From positions 8,866,001-8,930,000 of the forward strand of contig CAVNZM010000013.1 in assembly GCA_963693365.1 (NCBI GenBank): 64,000 bases of DNA, read 5' to 3'. Within the stretch, counting starts at the first letter, position 1; each line of letters begins with the position of its first letter. Below, in pieces: positions 44,337 to 55,453 of the stretch. The notes under the pieces are model-generated. The model worked only from the letters and a program-made list of their open reading frames with translations, was not told where the DNA came from and did not search any database. Position numbers and translations under genes: made by a program. The DNA comes from Amoebidium appalachense. Lineage: Eukaryota; Ichthyosporea.

Positions 44337-45537
44337 CCCCGCGGGTTTTCTAAACACGTGTGGCGAAAGCACGGCCTGTATGCTCTACTCACTGCTCACT
44401 ATAGGCCATCTTCTGGCGTTTTCTGTGATACGGGCTACCTAGCAAGACAGCCCTATCTAGCCCATCGTGGGTTGGGCCCTGCACGGCCACCTACCTGTGT
44501 GGCTGCCCACTGACACGGTGCTCCCCAGGGTGTGTTCCTGCAGTATGCCCTCAGAGAGCAGGTGGTTGATGTGTTCCACAAGATCGTCGTGTTCTACGAG
44601 ACACGGCCCAGGCAGGAACTGCAGCCCTATGCCGATGTGGTACGTCACAGCACACAGCACACACACGTGTAAATGCATGCACGTGCACACAGCACACACA
44701 CGTGTAAATGCATGCCCGTGCACACAGCACACACACGTGTAAATGCATGCACGTGGGCGCAGTACACACACGTGTAAATGCATGCACGTGCACGCAGTAC
44801 ACACACGTGTAAATGCATGCACGTGGGCGCAGTACACACACGTGTAAATGCATGCACGTGCACACAGCACACACACGTGTAAATGCATGCACGTGGGCGC
44901 AGTACACACACGTGTAAATGCATGCACGTGGGCGCAGTACACACACGTGTAAATGCATGCACGTGGGCGCAGTACACACACGTGTAAATGCATGCATTTG
45001 GGCGAAGTACACACACGTGTAAATGCATGCATTTGGGCGAAGTACACACACGTGTAAATGCATGCACCTGGGCGCAGTACACACACGTGTAAATGCATGC
45101 ACCTGGGCGCAGTACACACACGTGTCCATGCACACAGCACGCACACGTGTAAATGCATGCATGTGCACACAGACGTGGGTGCGATGCATGGCAGGGGCCC
45201 ATGCATGCGTGTGCTCTGCGTTCTGCACATGTGCACAACACACTACACTATGCAAGACAGTGCATGCCGCTCGTGTCATGTTTTTTATCCTATTCTCAGC
45301 CTGTTTTGGCATATCATATTCGGTGTGCCGCTACCCTCCACGGCCTCTGTCATCATGTGTCTTTCAACGCCTCAATCCTTCAGAATCCATGGGCCACCTT
45401 GGCCCTCCTGCTCCACCATCTCCTTTCCCAATCTTTCAAGCCCCCCCATCAATTTGTATAGTATTCTTATTGTGTGCTTCTCAAATTCTGCCTGGGTCGC
45501 CCGTCATAAGTGTGTGTGTAAGCCACACCGTACTCTG

Positions 45538-45582
<45 letters not shown>

Positions 45583-45880
45583 AAAAAAAAATAAAGAAAT
45601 AAAAAATAAAAAATAAAACATGTTTCATATTCTTGCCGTGTGTGTCATCTTATACACTTGCCCGTGCTGACCACGTGTACAGGTGACGGAGCTAGCCGGG
45701 CAGCTGCTGACCCGGGATGGCTGGCTGCTGGCTGTGTGGCGGGAGGAGGCCCAATCAAAGGTGGCTGGGCCCACGGCGGTGGCAAAGGCTCTGGGCTATC
45801 TCAAGGGCTCACAGCACCTGCTAGAGGCATTGAGGGCACGCGGATATGTGCAGACGGTAGGGGGAAATGTGTGTGTGTGT

Positions 45881-45914
<34 letters not shown>

Positions 45915-46377
45915 TGCACGTGAGTGTGTGGATGTGGATGGGGGTGTGGATGCGTGTGTGGGAATGTGTGTTGAAGAGGATGCTAGTGAGAGGATGTGGC
46001 TGTATAATGTGGGAGGGGAGTGTGAGTGATTGTGTGTGTGGCTGTGTGTGTGTGTTGTGGTGGAGGCGGAGCCTGTCGTGCAAGTGTGTGAAGGGGGGTC
46101 TAAGATGGTTGGAAGCAGACAGAGTATGAGAGATGGGAGTGGACGTACATACGGGATGGAGAAGGGTGTGAGGGAAGAGTCTGGAGCCGAACAACAAGGA
46201 GAACAGATATAGGGGAGTGAGGGGGGTAGAGACAGCAGGCACGCTTTCCCTGTGTGTTTGTTTTCCACGTGCACACTCTGATTCCTTCAACCCCCCCAGC
46301 TGCACCGCAGTGAGCTGCAGCGCACAGTGGTCTCCCTAGCTGCTACGGGTGAGCAGCTGTTAGCCAAGATTGTAGGA

Positions 46378-46416
<39 letters not shown>

Positions 46417-46855
46417 AAAAAAAAAAAAAGGGGGAGGGGGGGGGGGGGGGAAAGCTTGGGCTGGTTAGAAAACGAAAGAAAGTGGCGCCTAAATGAGGTT
46501 AAATGGAAGTGGGTCTGGGCAAAAGCAAAGTAGGCCGAAGCATCCTCACATGCAAACGGAAGTGCATTTGAAGAACTCCTGCCGACACACTTAAGTGTTT
46601 CTGGTGTTTCGATCTCCCCGTCCAATCCCCCCTCCCCCTCAAACTCCCGCGTACCTCTATCCAAGCCCCTTGATTTTCTATCCTCCTACTCAAATGTTCG
46701 TTTATACTCCCCCCCCCCTCTCTCTCTGTATTGCCAAGTCAGCTATGCCCAACCTAACCACCCACTCACCATGTCACCGCAGGGCAAGCCATCGGAGAAG
46801 AAGGGCGACCTTGCATCCAAGGCTGCAAATGCCACCCAGTTCTTCCATGTGCGCA

Positions 46856-46890
<35 letters not shown>

Positions 46891-49107
46891 ACCACCACCA
46901 CCACCACCACCACCACCACCATCACCCCCAGCAATGATGGTTGCTCCATGCTTCCTCGGCTTGTTTTTGCTTGCTGCAGCACACCATCCCACGCTCTTTT
47001 TGTGTTTTATCCTCTCTCGTTTATTGCCCATGTCAAAAGGTTGTAGGCATCACACCAGTACACCCTTTTAGGGCACAGGCAGTTTTTGCAATGCAACTTG
47101 GCACCCAGAACTGACGTCATTGCCCCCAGGACTTCAACCGGTCCCTGACCCCCTCCAAGTGGCCTGCCCGGCTGCGATGGCTGTTTGTGCTTGCGCTCAT
47201 CTGTGCCCTCGTGCTCAAATCGAACAGCCACTGCACGGTGGGTGCATGCACGTGCATGGGGCATGCCTGCTATTGCATGCACGTGCATGGGGCATGCCTG
47301 CTAGTGCATGCACGTGCATGGGGCATGCCTGCTAGTGCATGCACGTGCATGGGGCATGCCTGCTATTGCATACACGTGCATGGGGCATGCCTGCTATTGC
47401 ATGCACGTGCATGACACAAGCAAACAACACGCGAGTGCTTGTGCATGGCACTGGTCATAGCAATGGTGCATGCACGTGCATACGGGTGCACGTATCCATG
47501 CATGCGCACATGTGTATTCTCAGAATGGCGGCTTGCACTGAGCCCTAAGTGGAGGGCATGGCATACCCAAAGCGCTTGAAGGACTCCGGGACAAGAGCAA
47601 TTGCGTATGTTTGTATGGCGTGTCTGGGAGGGAGTCTGGAGGAGGGGGGGGGGGGGGGGGGTTGATTCTGGTGCAATGTGGGGTGAGCGGTGAGCAACAA
47701 GGAAGCCAGGGATGAGTCCTATGACCAATAATCTCACCGCTCGTTTCCCCCCAGGCCTACCCGTGTGGGCCTGCCCGTGCCTGTGGGCCCTACCACCCCT
47801 GCAGGGCACTGCGCCAGCCTGCCGTCAGCCCCTACCTGGACTTGGTGCGTAGCCCCATGCTTGCTGGAGGGTCGGGTGTTGAGAGAGTCCGTGCACAGGC
47901 AGTTGAGCTCGTGCGTAGTGGCTTCAGTGTTCATGCACACAGCCTAACTAGGTGCCTGCTAGGTCTGTGTTGTTGTGTTCAATGGCACACTCGTATCCTG
48001 GTGGATGGATGGGAGGTCTATTCCCTATACAACAACCAATAACACTGTTTCACTGTGCAGGCTAGATAGATAGATGTGGGGCCCAATCCCTGTACCATAC
48101 AACACTAACACACTGCCTCCCCATGCAGGCAGCTGCCCAGGCTGAAACACTGCGTGTGGCTGCTTTGGAAAAAGCTGAGCCCATCATACCATATGTGAAC
48201 CAAGGTAACGACACGCATGTTGACACTACGCACACACCTTCACATGCGAACACGCACACACTAGAATGACTCGAACGCACAAGCACTTGCACTTGCACAC
48301 AGACTGGAGACCCTGCACACACTCTGCATACTCAAGGAGAACACTGCATGCACGTCCACACATGTAGGCTTACCCAGCCATGCAGGGCCACCCCCCAATA
48401 TGCTATGGTTGCTGCCCTGCCACGTGCCGCCAATCCTTGCACCCGGCCCCACGGCCCAGAATGCATGCTGGGCCGGTGTGGCTGTTACCATCCTGCTTGC
48501 TGGTCCATGGCCTGTGTTTGCCCAACCCCCCCCTGCGGCATGCTGACACCACCCCCCAGCCCAGAACCTTCTGCAAGAGCACGTGGTGGTGCCGGCCAGC
48601 CCCCACGTGGCCAGGGCCTACGACACCACAAAGGCATTTGTCGAGGCCGAGGTCGTCCCGGCGGTAGGGCCCCTGCACGTGCACACACACCATGCAGCCT
48701 GGGCCGTGATGGTCCCACGCGTGGGTGGAGATAGCACTCCAACTACGGTCATGTTGCATTTGCACTTTGGCTGCTGGCACTGCGTGTCATACGCAATTAC
48801 ACGAGGACCAGTACGAGACTGGCCTCTTGTCTCTTCTCTTTTTAAGGGAATGATTAGATGATGGAATGGGCGACGAAGAAAGGAGGAGCCACAGCCAAGC
48901 ACTTTTGATTGTGCAAGCAGATGGGTTCGATGGCAATGGCTTGTGCTGTGTGGTGGCCGTTGGATGTTTGGAACTACAGGGGGGGATAGGTGGGTACTGA
49001 TGGTGTGTGGTGTGGCACAGGCAAGCAAGATGTGGGTTCAGGCCAAGCCACACGTGGATACGGCAGTGGCTTGGGCTGATGGTAAGCGCACGTGCACATG
49101 GACATGG

Positions 49108-49203
<96 letters not shown>

Positions 49204-49453
49204 CCTCCTCCCCCCCCCCCCCCCCCCCCCCCCTCCCCCGGCATGCTGCATGCCGTGCGTGTTTGTTCCTTACCCATCTGCCTGTGCAGTCTCCCTCTGC
49301 TTGATAACGTTCTAACGACCATGCCCCCTGCAGTGAATGTGCGGCCGCATGCCGAGGTGGCCTATGAGCATGCCAGCACCTATGCCCAGCAGGGTTGGGT
49401 CTGGGCAGATGCAAACGTGCTCCAGCCGGGTAGGTGCCAGCCGTTTCTTACCT

Positions 49454-49507
<54 letters not shown>

Positions 49508-50048
49508 ACCTTCTTCCTCCCCCGGATCTCCGGCACGCAACACATATTTTCCCCCGACCTGTCATTTTCGCTCACTGAGTCGACATGTGGACAGACCTAC
49601 CCATGTGAATACTGTAGTTCGCCATCACCAGCAGCGTCCTTGTTGCCTATCGTTCAGTCTTTGCCATGCAGCCCATGGGCCCATGCACCACCACCCCTCT
49701 TCGCCCACCCCCTCCACCGCAATCAGCTTATTGGGTTTTGACCTGCTCGTCCCTTGCCTGCATGCCAGAAGCTGCTTTCTGCAGTGCCTTCATCCCCCTC
49801 CCCCCCCCCCCCAACGAGGGGAATAGGTCGAAACTCGGGTACTGTGGATGACGTGGGCCCCCCCTGAGGATGGGCTCTGCTTATTATGCATCCTCTTTAT
49901 GTATGGCTTGCATTCTGCATCGTGTTATCCGTTTGTTCTTGTGTACTTCGTACTTTTTGACGCATTCAAAAACCCCCCCCCCCCTCCCCCTCCCCTCTCC
50001 TCCCCCCCCCCTCCCCCCTCTCCCCCCCCCCCCCCCCCCCGGAGCATT

Positions 50049-50102
<54 letters not shown>

Positions 50103-51590
50103 CACACACAGGGTCTGTGTACGTTGCGCAGGGTGCCGAGTGGGCGCAGGCCAATGTTGTGCCGCACGTGCACAGTGCCGTGGCTGTGGCGGCTGCAAAG
50201 GCCGGAGAGGCATCTGAGCATGTGAGCAAGCACGTGTATCCCCACGTGGCCCAGACAGCCAATCAGCTGTGGGCACAGGGCAAGGAGGCAGCCACCAAGG
50301 TACATGAGTTATCCCCAATGGGCCTGGGGGGGTTGAATGGTGGGCGCGGCTGGGGTGTGGCTTTGAGCCTGTCTGCAGCAATATGTTACTATTACTACCC
50401 CTATGCCCATGCTCATTCTTGTACTCTCGTGCCCTGTGTCACTGCCCTAGCTAGTCAAGCTGTGGTACATCGCGACAGAAAGGGGCACGGTTGGTTTTTC
50501 GTATTCGATCGAATGAGACATGCCTGGCTAATTAGTGCTATTTGCTGATGGTTGGATGGCAGGCTGGGGACTGGGTGAGGGCCGAGGCAGCGCAGGTGGG
50601 GCCCAGGGCGCAGCAGCTGTACGACCAGGCCAGCGTGGCTGCTGCCAAGGTGCGGCCTGGCTGGGGTCGATGGGGGCAGGACTGTAGCATGGCCTGAAGG
50701 GGTGTGGGCGGGTGGGTGTGCGGGGCTGTCCAGGCTTGTGATATTCATGTACTTGTGTTCGTTGGGAGGGGGGGGTTGATTGGCAATGCAATCAGTGTGC
50801 ACACAGAGAGATAGGTGGCAGCTACTGGTGCACGTGTGCCGTGCAGGGTTGTGCATATCACGTGCCACGTGTGTTACTGACACGTGCAGGGTTGTGCATA
50901 TCACGTGCCACGTGTGTTACTGACACGCGCATGTGTGTGCAGTACTATGGGGAGGCCCGTGTGCACGTGCAGCGTGTGGCCAATGAGGCGCAGCCGTGGG
51001 TAGAGAAGAATGTTGTGCCCCACGTGCAGACGGCCTGGAACGCAGCCTCGGAAAATGCTCAGGTAGAGACCCTCTCTCTCTCCCCCCCCTTTCAGGCTCC
51101 CCTTTCCTGAAAATGTCATCCCCGCCTTCAACCTACCCCGTGGAGCCACATGTATGCACACACCCCTGTGAGTGCTGTGACTCACACATGCATGTGTTAT
51201 GATGCGTTAAAAAATGCCCCCGGGCAGGAGGGAAAATGTGGGGGGGAGGAAGGGGCTGGGGCTTTAGCACTTTTTCGAATCGCCCAACCTTTGCTGCTCG
51301 TGTGAAGTCGATGTCTTCAAACAACACCCCCCTTCCACTAGCTGCCAGTCCTCCTCCTCACCCCCCCCCCCCCCCCCCCCCCCCCCCCTTCTCCTGCCAC
51401 CCACCCACCCACCCACCACTGCCAGCACTTGAATCCACCCACCCTAATTCACACCCACACATGTTAGCAATGTGGCCATCAGTGGAAGGAGAGCAGTGGC
51501 CGCTATTTATTGTTGAGGGGTGCTGACATGTGATTGGTGCAGGCGGCCCTGCAGTGGGCACAGGCCAAGATTGCTGAGCTGCAGAAGTGA
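34961..51590 (+). CDS. TMEM214: TMEM214-like membrane protein with Cys-rich N-terminal cap (24 exons, 865 aa)
   Basis: TMEM214 is an ER-anchored protein; a similar role is inferred. Exons: 34961-35073, 35867-36012, 36275-36418, 38523-38629, 38984-39113, 41096-41331, 42545-42638, 43062-43176, 43658-43729, 44145-44184, 44529-44639, 45683-45856, 46300-46371, 46783-46848, 47130-47237, 47755-47844, 48129-48204, 48560-48663, 49021-49081, 49334-49429, 50112-50299, 50563-50649, 50943-51062, 51543-51590. All phases close (2598 nt). Residues 19-51 hold eight cysteines (CX2C-X8-CX2C-X5-CX2CX2C-X4-C), a likely zinc-binding cap. Residues 55-170 are Lys/Glu-rich. Residues 200-520 are a helical core: IPVMWLLAQARDTDMAV resembles TMEM214 LTIMWALGQAGFANL, and AVWREEAQSKV resembles its SVWRQLY segment. 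A membrane helix is at about 556-569 (WLFVLALICALVL). Residues 607-865 are amphipathic repeats punctuated by PHV/PHA. The family call is moderate; the gene itself is secure. Confidence 0.7.
35074..35160 (+). repeat. (GT)n-rich donor region of TMEM214-like intron 1
   Basis: The donor after exon 1 (GAACTACAG) opens directly into GT-rich repeat. The same intron carries the complementary (CA)n at about 35678-35720, so its two halves could pair. Confidence 0.7.
37472..37836 (+). repeat. C-tailed dispersed repeat, full-length copy A
   Basis: The copy is 365 bp in TMEM214-like intron 3. It starts AAGTATCGACTTAGGTAGCG and ends TTTTTGACGCATTCAAA, followed by C-rich sequence. A possible hairpin CTGAGTT...AACTCGG lies in the middle (about 37668-37708), and a 5' hairpin GACGG...CCGTC near 37490-37522. 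There is no coding frame. It is sense to the host gene. Confidence 0.8.
38091..38367 (+). repeat. Second intron repeat: ~78-bp direct repeat with C tails
   Basis: 38091-38168 and 38288-38367 are about 85-90% identical (TTGATTTTGG...CTCCTCCATATTTCCAAC). They are separated by a diverged GAAAC...GATGGGCTCTG core of the copy A family. The second unit runs into a 36-nt poly-C at 38379-38414. Confidence 0.7.
39311..39465 (+). repeat. (CA)n and poly-C immediately before repeat copy B
   Basis: A (CA)n run (39311-39378) and then poly-C (about 39444-39465) lead directly into the first base of copy B. A (CA)n(GA)n block lies just upstream (about 39210-39276). Confidence 0.75.
39466..39657 (+). repeat. 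C-tailed dispersed repeat, copy B (5' half)
   Basis: This aligns with copy A from AAGTATTGACTTAGG to GAAACAGTA, with about 90% identity by eye. It is interrupted after TA by a 611-bp insert and resumes at 40269. Confidence 0.8.
39658..40268. mobile_element. 611-bp non-coding insertion flanked by TA
   Basis: Copy A has one uninterrupted ACAGTATCTGAG. Copy B has ACAGTA, then 611 bp, then TATCTGAG. The insert begins GGGTACC and ends CCACCC, so its outermost 4 bp are inverted (GGGT...ACCC). A duplicated TA target and short inverted ends are what Tc1/mariner-type MITEs leave. It is AT-rich and codes for nothing. Confidence 0.7.
40269..40445 (+). repeat. C-tailed dispersed repeat, copy B (3' half)
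   Basis: The copy resumes at TATCTGAGTTGGG and runs to GACGCATTCAAA, then a poly-C of about 21 nt. Together with 39466-39657 it equals copy A with the insert removed. Confidence 0.8.
40715..40816 (+). repeat. C-tailed dispersed repeat, copy C (3' part)
   Basis: It starts inside the unit at GATGGGCTCTGCTTA and continues to GACGCATTCAAA plus a C-rich tail. It lies in TMEM214-like intron 5, in sense orientation. Confidence 0.8.
41332..42359 (+). repeat. Kilobase of G-rich DNA filling TMEM214-like intron 6
   Basis: From the donor GTGGGGGGTGGGG onward, about 1 kb is made of GGG/GGGG runs and GTGG words, with poly-G at about 41950-41980, 42070-42092 and 42269-42312. The + strand has dense quadruplex potential. 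The complementary strand gives two spurious 374-codon Pro/His-rich frames. Confidence 0.85.
42366..42544 (+). repeat. 51-bp tandem repeats ending at the exon 7 acceptor
   Basis: Over three units of about 51 bp each contain GCATGCACACAGGCACATCAGG. The last, diverged copy supplies the real acceptor (CACACAG before 42545). Each earlier copy therefore holds a decoy 3' splice site. Confidence 0.8.
42645..42688 (+). repeat. (CTGC)n microsatellite just after the exon 7 donor
   Basis: About ten CTGC units begin 7 nt into intron 7. The intron also carries (GT)n at 42797-42876. Confidence 0.85.
43177..43560 (+). repeat. Minisatellite in TMEM214-like intron 8
   Basis: Units of about 45 bp (GTGTGTGTGGTCTACTTGCT then TGTACCCATAC) start almost at the exon 8 donor and decay after about seven copies. 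Confidence 0.75.
44648..45170 (+). repeat. 35-bp minisatellite (~15 copies) in TMEM214-like intron 11
   Basis: The unit is CACACACGTGTAAATGCATG then CACGTG and a variable GGCGCAGTA or CACACAGCA. It starts 10 nt inside the intron. The unit is not a multiple of 3, and all three minus frames stay open for about 200-260 codons. That is a by-product of the repeat, not a gene. Confidence 0.9.
47250..47410 (+). repeat. 31-bp minisatellite (5 copies) in TMEM214-like intron 15
   Basis: The unit GTGCATGGGGCATGCCTGCT then ATTGCATGCAC is repeated five times with one or two changes, starting 12 nt after the exon 15 donor. Confidence 0.85.
49813..49972 (+). repeat. C-tailed dispersed repeat, copy D
   Basis: This is the 3' 160 bp of the family, from AACGAGGGGAATAGGTCGAAACTC's core to GACGCATTCAAAAA. 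It is followed by poly-C, (CA)n and the exon 21 acceptor at 50110-50111. The element, its tail and the CA run make up most of the last 300 nt of intron 20. Confidence 0.8.
50841..50926 (+). repeat. 43-bp tandem duplication before exon 23
   Basis: Two identical 43-bp units start GTGCAGGGTTGTGCATATCA and contain CACGTGCCACGTG. The real acceptor GTGTGTGCAG follows 16 nt later. Each unit carries a GTGCAG decoy. Confidence 0.85.
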
Positions 51591-53340
51591 GCAAGGGTTG
51601 CCTGGACTGGTTGATGGGCTGTATGTAGCAGCATTTTGCCTGTCTGGTTGTTTTCTAGTTGTTGTTTTTTATCATTCCTATGTGATGGAAGCACACCGAT
51701 TGCTCCCTTGCGGCCGGTGAGGTGTGCACACTCGTGGCAGCAAGATACCCCCCTTCCCGGCCCCTTGAACACACACACATGTACACACACACACGCACAC
51801 ACAGTGACACGGGGAGTTCCAAATATTCGGGCTTACTAATTGAGTGTGCATGGGCAAACAAATACTTGTAACAATGTGCATGTATGTATCGTGCGGAAAC
51901 CACATGGACCCGTCGTACGAAGTACATATGGTGTGTCTGAAACTCAACACGTACAGTGACCCACATACAAACACACACACAAATTTAACAGGCGCACAGA
52001 CACTACATATGTACACAGAAACACACAACCACACACACGCACACATATACAGAGCCTGTGTGTGTGTGGACACAAATCAAGTATCATTATCAAGTATTAT
52101 TCAGGACCCACCGGGAATTCTTTGTGTAGGCCTTCCAAAGCTGTGCTCTGGCTGTTCGTATGTATTGTTAATACTATTTCTGGTATCATTAGCATTACTG
52201 TCATGTAAGTCATATCTGACAGGCGCCGTGCGCCTTTTTGCAACGTGCATTTAATATTTTCAACATCCGTATTCAACTCCACAAAAACTCCATTATCTCT
52301 CACTTGGTTTATTGTGCGAAGGTGTGCAAAGCTCAGAGGCCTTGGACTGTGCCCCCTACGTTCAGGGTTCGAAACGTTTGCGAAATCCTCGTAAAATGAT
52401 CTAACCAGTCCACCTTCACTTCAGTCCTCGGCACCGAGAACCTTAGTTACGTTCACTTTCTTTATTATATGCCATGTCGTGAAATATTGGGTACATCTTT
52501 CTCATTCACCCCTTTTTGTTTTGCTATCCCAGCAACCGAAATGGACAGAAACAGCAGGAGAGAAAAATAATTCAAAATTTCGAACTATGTTTGAAACTTT
52601 TTTTTTTTTTTGAAACTTTCGCATTCTCTTGCGAGGAGTCCCGGAGGCTAGAATTTTACAAAGTTCAAACCCTTGAGGGCACGACGATTGGCTAGCCATT
52701 GTATGACGGGCGCCTACGATGCGATTGAATGCAGAAAAATGAAATCTGGTGATTGATCTCAATCTGTAGCGAGGCTATGATTGGCGCAGCAACACGTATT
52801 CAGACGATCGAATCGTATACTGATGACGTAAGTCCACAACTATTGGCTGTATATCAGCTGCGGTAAGCTTGTACATTTACTGTGACGGTCACCCTTTATG
52901 TTTATGTGCAGTATTGTCCCGACTCCCTAGTCAAGTAATGCGGTGGGAAGCACTGAAAGATAAGAAAACATATATATACATGATAGTGCTCGAGACGCAA
53001 AATAGTGCAGAAGTTGGGCTAGCTCTATATGTCTGGAATATCTATGTTTGCTAACCTGGATTCCTCTGAACCAGGCTGTGAAATTTGGCGGCCGCTGGTT
53101 GCCAGCCTAGCCCAATTGCAACAATTCAAAGGCGGCAGTTCCCGAGCAGTGTCTGAGGCTCTATTTTTATCATTAGGTTCACTAATCTTTCAGCCAGTAC
53201 TGTACACGTACATAACAGGGATTACTACACTTTGAAAATACCCCTCAGAATGGTCGGTGTATGTGGCAATCGCCGCGCTGGAGGAAAGCCGCCAAAGTGT
53301 AAACAAAAGCACAAAATTCACGCCCTGTTCGGAACGTGCA
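51591..53340. other. Intergenic region
   Basis: This is mostly unique, AT-richer sequence. A tRNA-like segment (CAGGGTTCGAAACG, about 52320-52385) resembles the one at 1805-1890. ATTGG/CCAAT words lie at about 52689, 52783 and 52842. No gene is recognised, and no clear AATAAA for the upstream gene. Confidence 0.55.
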
Positions 53341-53353
53341 TATTCGTAGATGA

Positions 53354-53444
53354 TTGGCTACTCATCATGCATGCCATCCACCTGTTGCACCAATCATATG
53401 CCCCCGTTGGTTCCAAATATGGAAACAGCAATAACTATATAAAT
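53354..53444 (+). promoter_or_regulatory. 6PGDH promoter: CCAAT, CArG box, TATA
   Basis: ATTGG at about 53355 and CCAAT at about 53390 flank the upstream part. CCAAATATGG at 53413-53422 is a perfect CArG box (MADS/SRF type). TATATAAAT lies at 53436-53444. The proposed ATG is 90 bp after the TATA box. Confidence 0.5.
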
Positions 53445-53533
53445 CTGCACCTTTTTTTCGATCAAGGGTTTTTTTTTTTGCCTCCAGACCACATCCACAC
53501 TTTATTGTCTTCGTTTTTTTCTACAGCTAGAAA

Positions 53534-55198
53534 ATGACTGCCCCGGAAGCTGGGTAAGGGCAGCGCACAAAGCATGTTTACCTGCTTATGATTGTTAATA
53601 TTTGCCATGTAGTATGACTCTGTCCACCTGAGTGTGGTTTGCGGAGCATTTGAAAGGGAGGCCCTGGGTAGCAAAGAAGATGGAGCGGTGACACAGAGGT
53701 CAGACAGGACGGCGTCGTGTTTCGCTCTTTCGTGCGGACAGCACCTGTCTGATAGAGGGAAGAGAAGGGCGTAGTTAAATTGCGGCTAAGAAAGCTGAAG
53801 GCACATCTTGCGATTAGTCACATGGCTTTTGGCTACTCACACTAACATGGGGGAACGTTGCAGATCTGACATTGCCCTGATCGGCCTAGCCGTGATGGTA
53901 ACCCCCCCCCCCCCCCCCCCCCCCCCCTCGCCCTCCCCCATCCCAACCCCACACGCACACACACACACACACACAAACACACACATGCGCGCGCGCGGCC
54001 ACAATTTGCGCCCCTTTTCTCCGCTCTGAGGACATTTTCCTGATGGCCCTTGCACTCCTACTTGCTTTTTCAACCTGTTGTGCCTTCGTCGTTTATTGGC
54101 AACCTGGTCCCTTGCACTTTCCCTCCTATGTTTACCGAGACTCTGGGTTTGACTTGACCGTGAAAAGTTTACGCATGGCTTGGGGGAGGCGTGGGCGGCC
54201 GGGAATGTGGCTGTCCAGTAATATGGGGCGTGGTAGGTGTGGGGTGCGACGATGGTAAAAGGGAGCGGAGAAGTTTTGGGTTCTACAAGGGAGGGTTGGG
54301 GTTTTCTCCCCATTTCTTTCCTCATCCGTATGCTGAAGTACCTGTCCGAACACTAGCGGCCCAAACTGGCGCACACTCTTACACGCCCCTGCTGCCATTT
54401 TTGTGCATGTCCAACCCCCACCTCCCCCCCCCTCTTCAGTGGCCTCCTACCTTCCTCCCGCCCCCCCTGAAACACGGTACACACACACACACACACAGCT
54501 CCCCCTTCCCCTCTTCGTGAACCACGCACTCAAACCACACAGACCGCCGCAACCACCATCCCAACCCAACTATTCTTTTTGCCCCTCCCAACCTGCAATT
54601 GCCCCCCCCCCTCCCCCCCCCCCCCCCCTCCCCCCTCCCCCCCCTCCCCTTGCGTTGGATGCCAATGTAATCACGCTGCCTTTGAGTCAACCCTTCGCTT
54701 CCCTACGGCATAGAGGCATATCCTGTGTGTCTCGAACCCTCCAGCCGTGCCACTCCACTGACACTCACACGTCACGTGCAGGGCCAGAACATCATCCTCA
54801 ACATGAACGACCACGGGTTTGTGGTGACGGCCTTCAACCGCACCACCTCAAAGGTCGACGAATTCCTGGCTAACGAGGCCAAGGGTACAAAGGTGCGTGT
54901 GCATGTTGGGGTTTGGCTGACGCGTGCATATGCCTGTGTGTGTGTGTGTGGGCACTGGGTGAGTGTCCTACGCATCGCTTGCTGTGCTAACCCCTCTCCC
55001 CCCCTCCCTGCCCCACCCTCCCCACGCTGGTTGGGTTGCTTGCTTCGTGCATGTGTCTACAAACGCGTTTATACACACTCCAACCAGCCCCCTTCGAGAG
55101 CGTCAGGTTGTCTCGAATGCATATGGTTCGAGACACCCTATTCCCCCCCTTCCCCCCTCCGCCCGCCCCCGTCTTTTTTGAGACCGATGTGGACCCAT

Positions 55199-55229
<31 letters not shown>

Positions 55230-55360
55230 GTAGGGCTTGTCTTTCTATGCCATACCATGTGCACACCAATCCCTTTCCACCCCTTCTTCCCGCATCTCAT
55301 AATCCCCTTTTTTTTGCCACTCCCTACCATCTTATCCTAAAGCCCACACATCCCTCCCCC

Positions 55361-55453
<93 letters not shown>

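Noticed and set aside
44457-45312. Minus-strand Cys-rich frames of 198-259 codons
   Set aside because: They are produced by the 35-bp minisatellite, which is open in all three frames. There is no domain and no splice-bounded structure.
46349-46371. Earlier donor GTGAGC at 46349 for TMEM214-like exon 13
   Set aside because: It would give the wrong phase for exon 14. Using the donor at 46372 joins AKI to GKPSEKKGD in frame.
53847-53897. Start of 6PGDH at the ATG 53847
   Set aside because: It would give [11 protein letters not shown]. An acceptor with ACTAAC at 53841-53846 and an in-phase upstream exon explain the sequence better.
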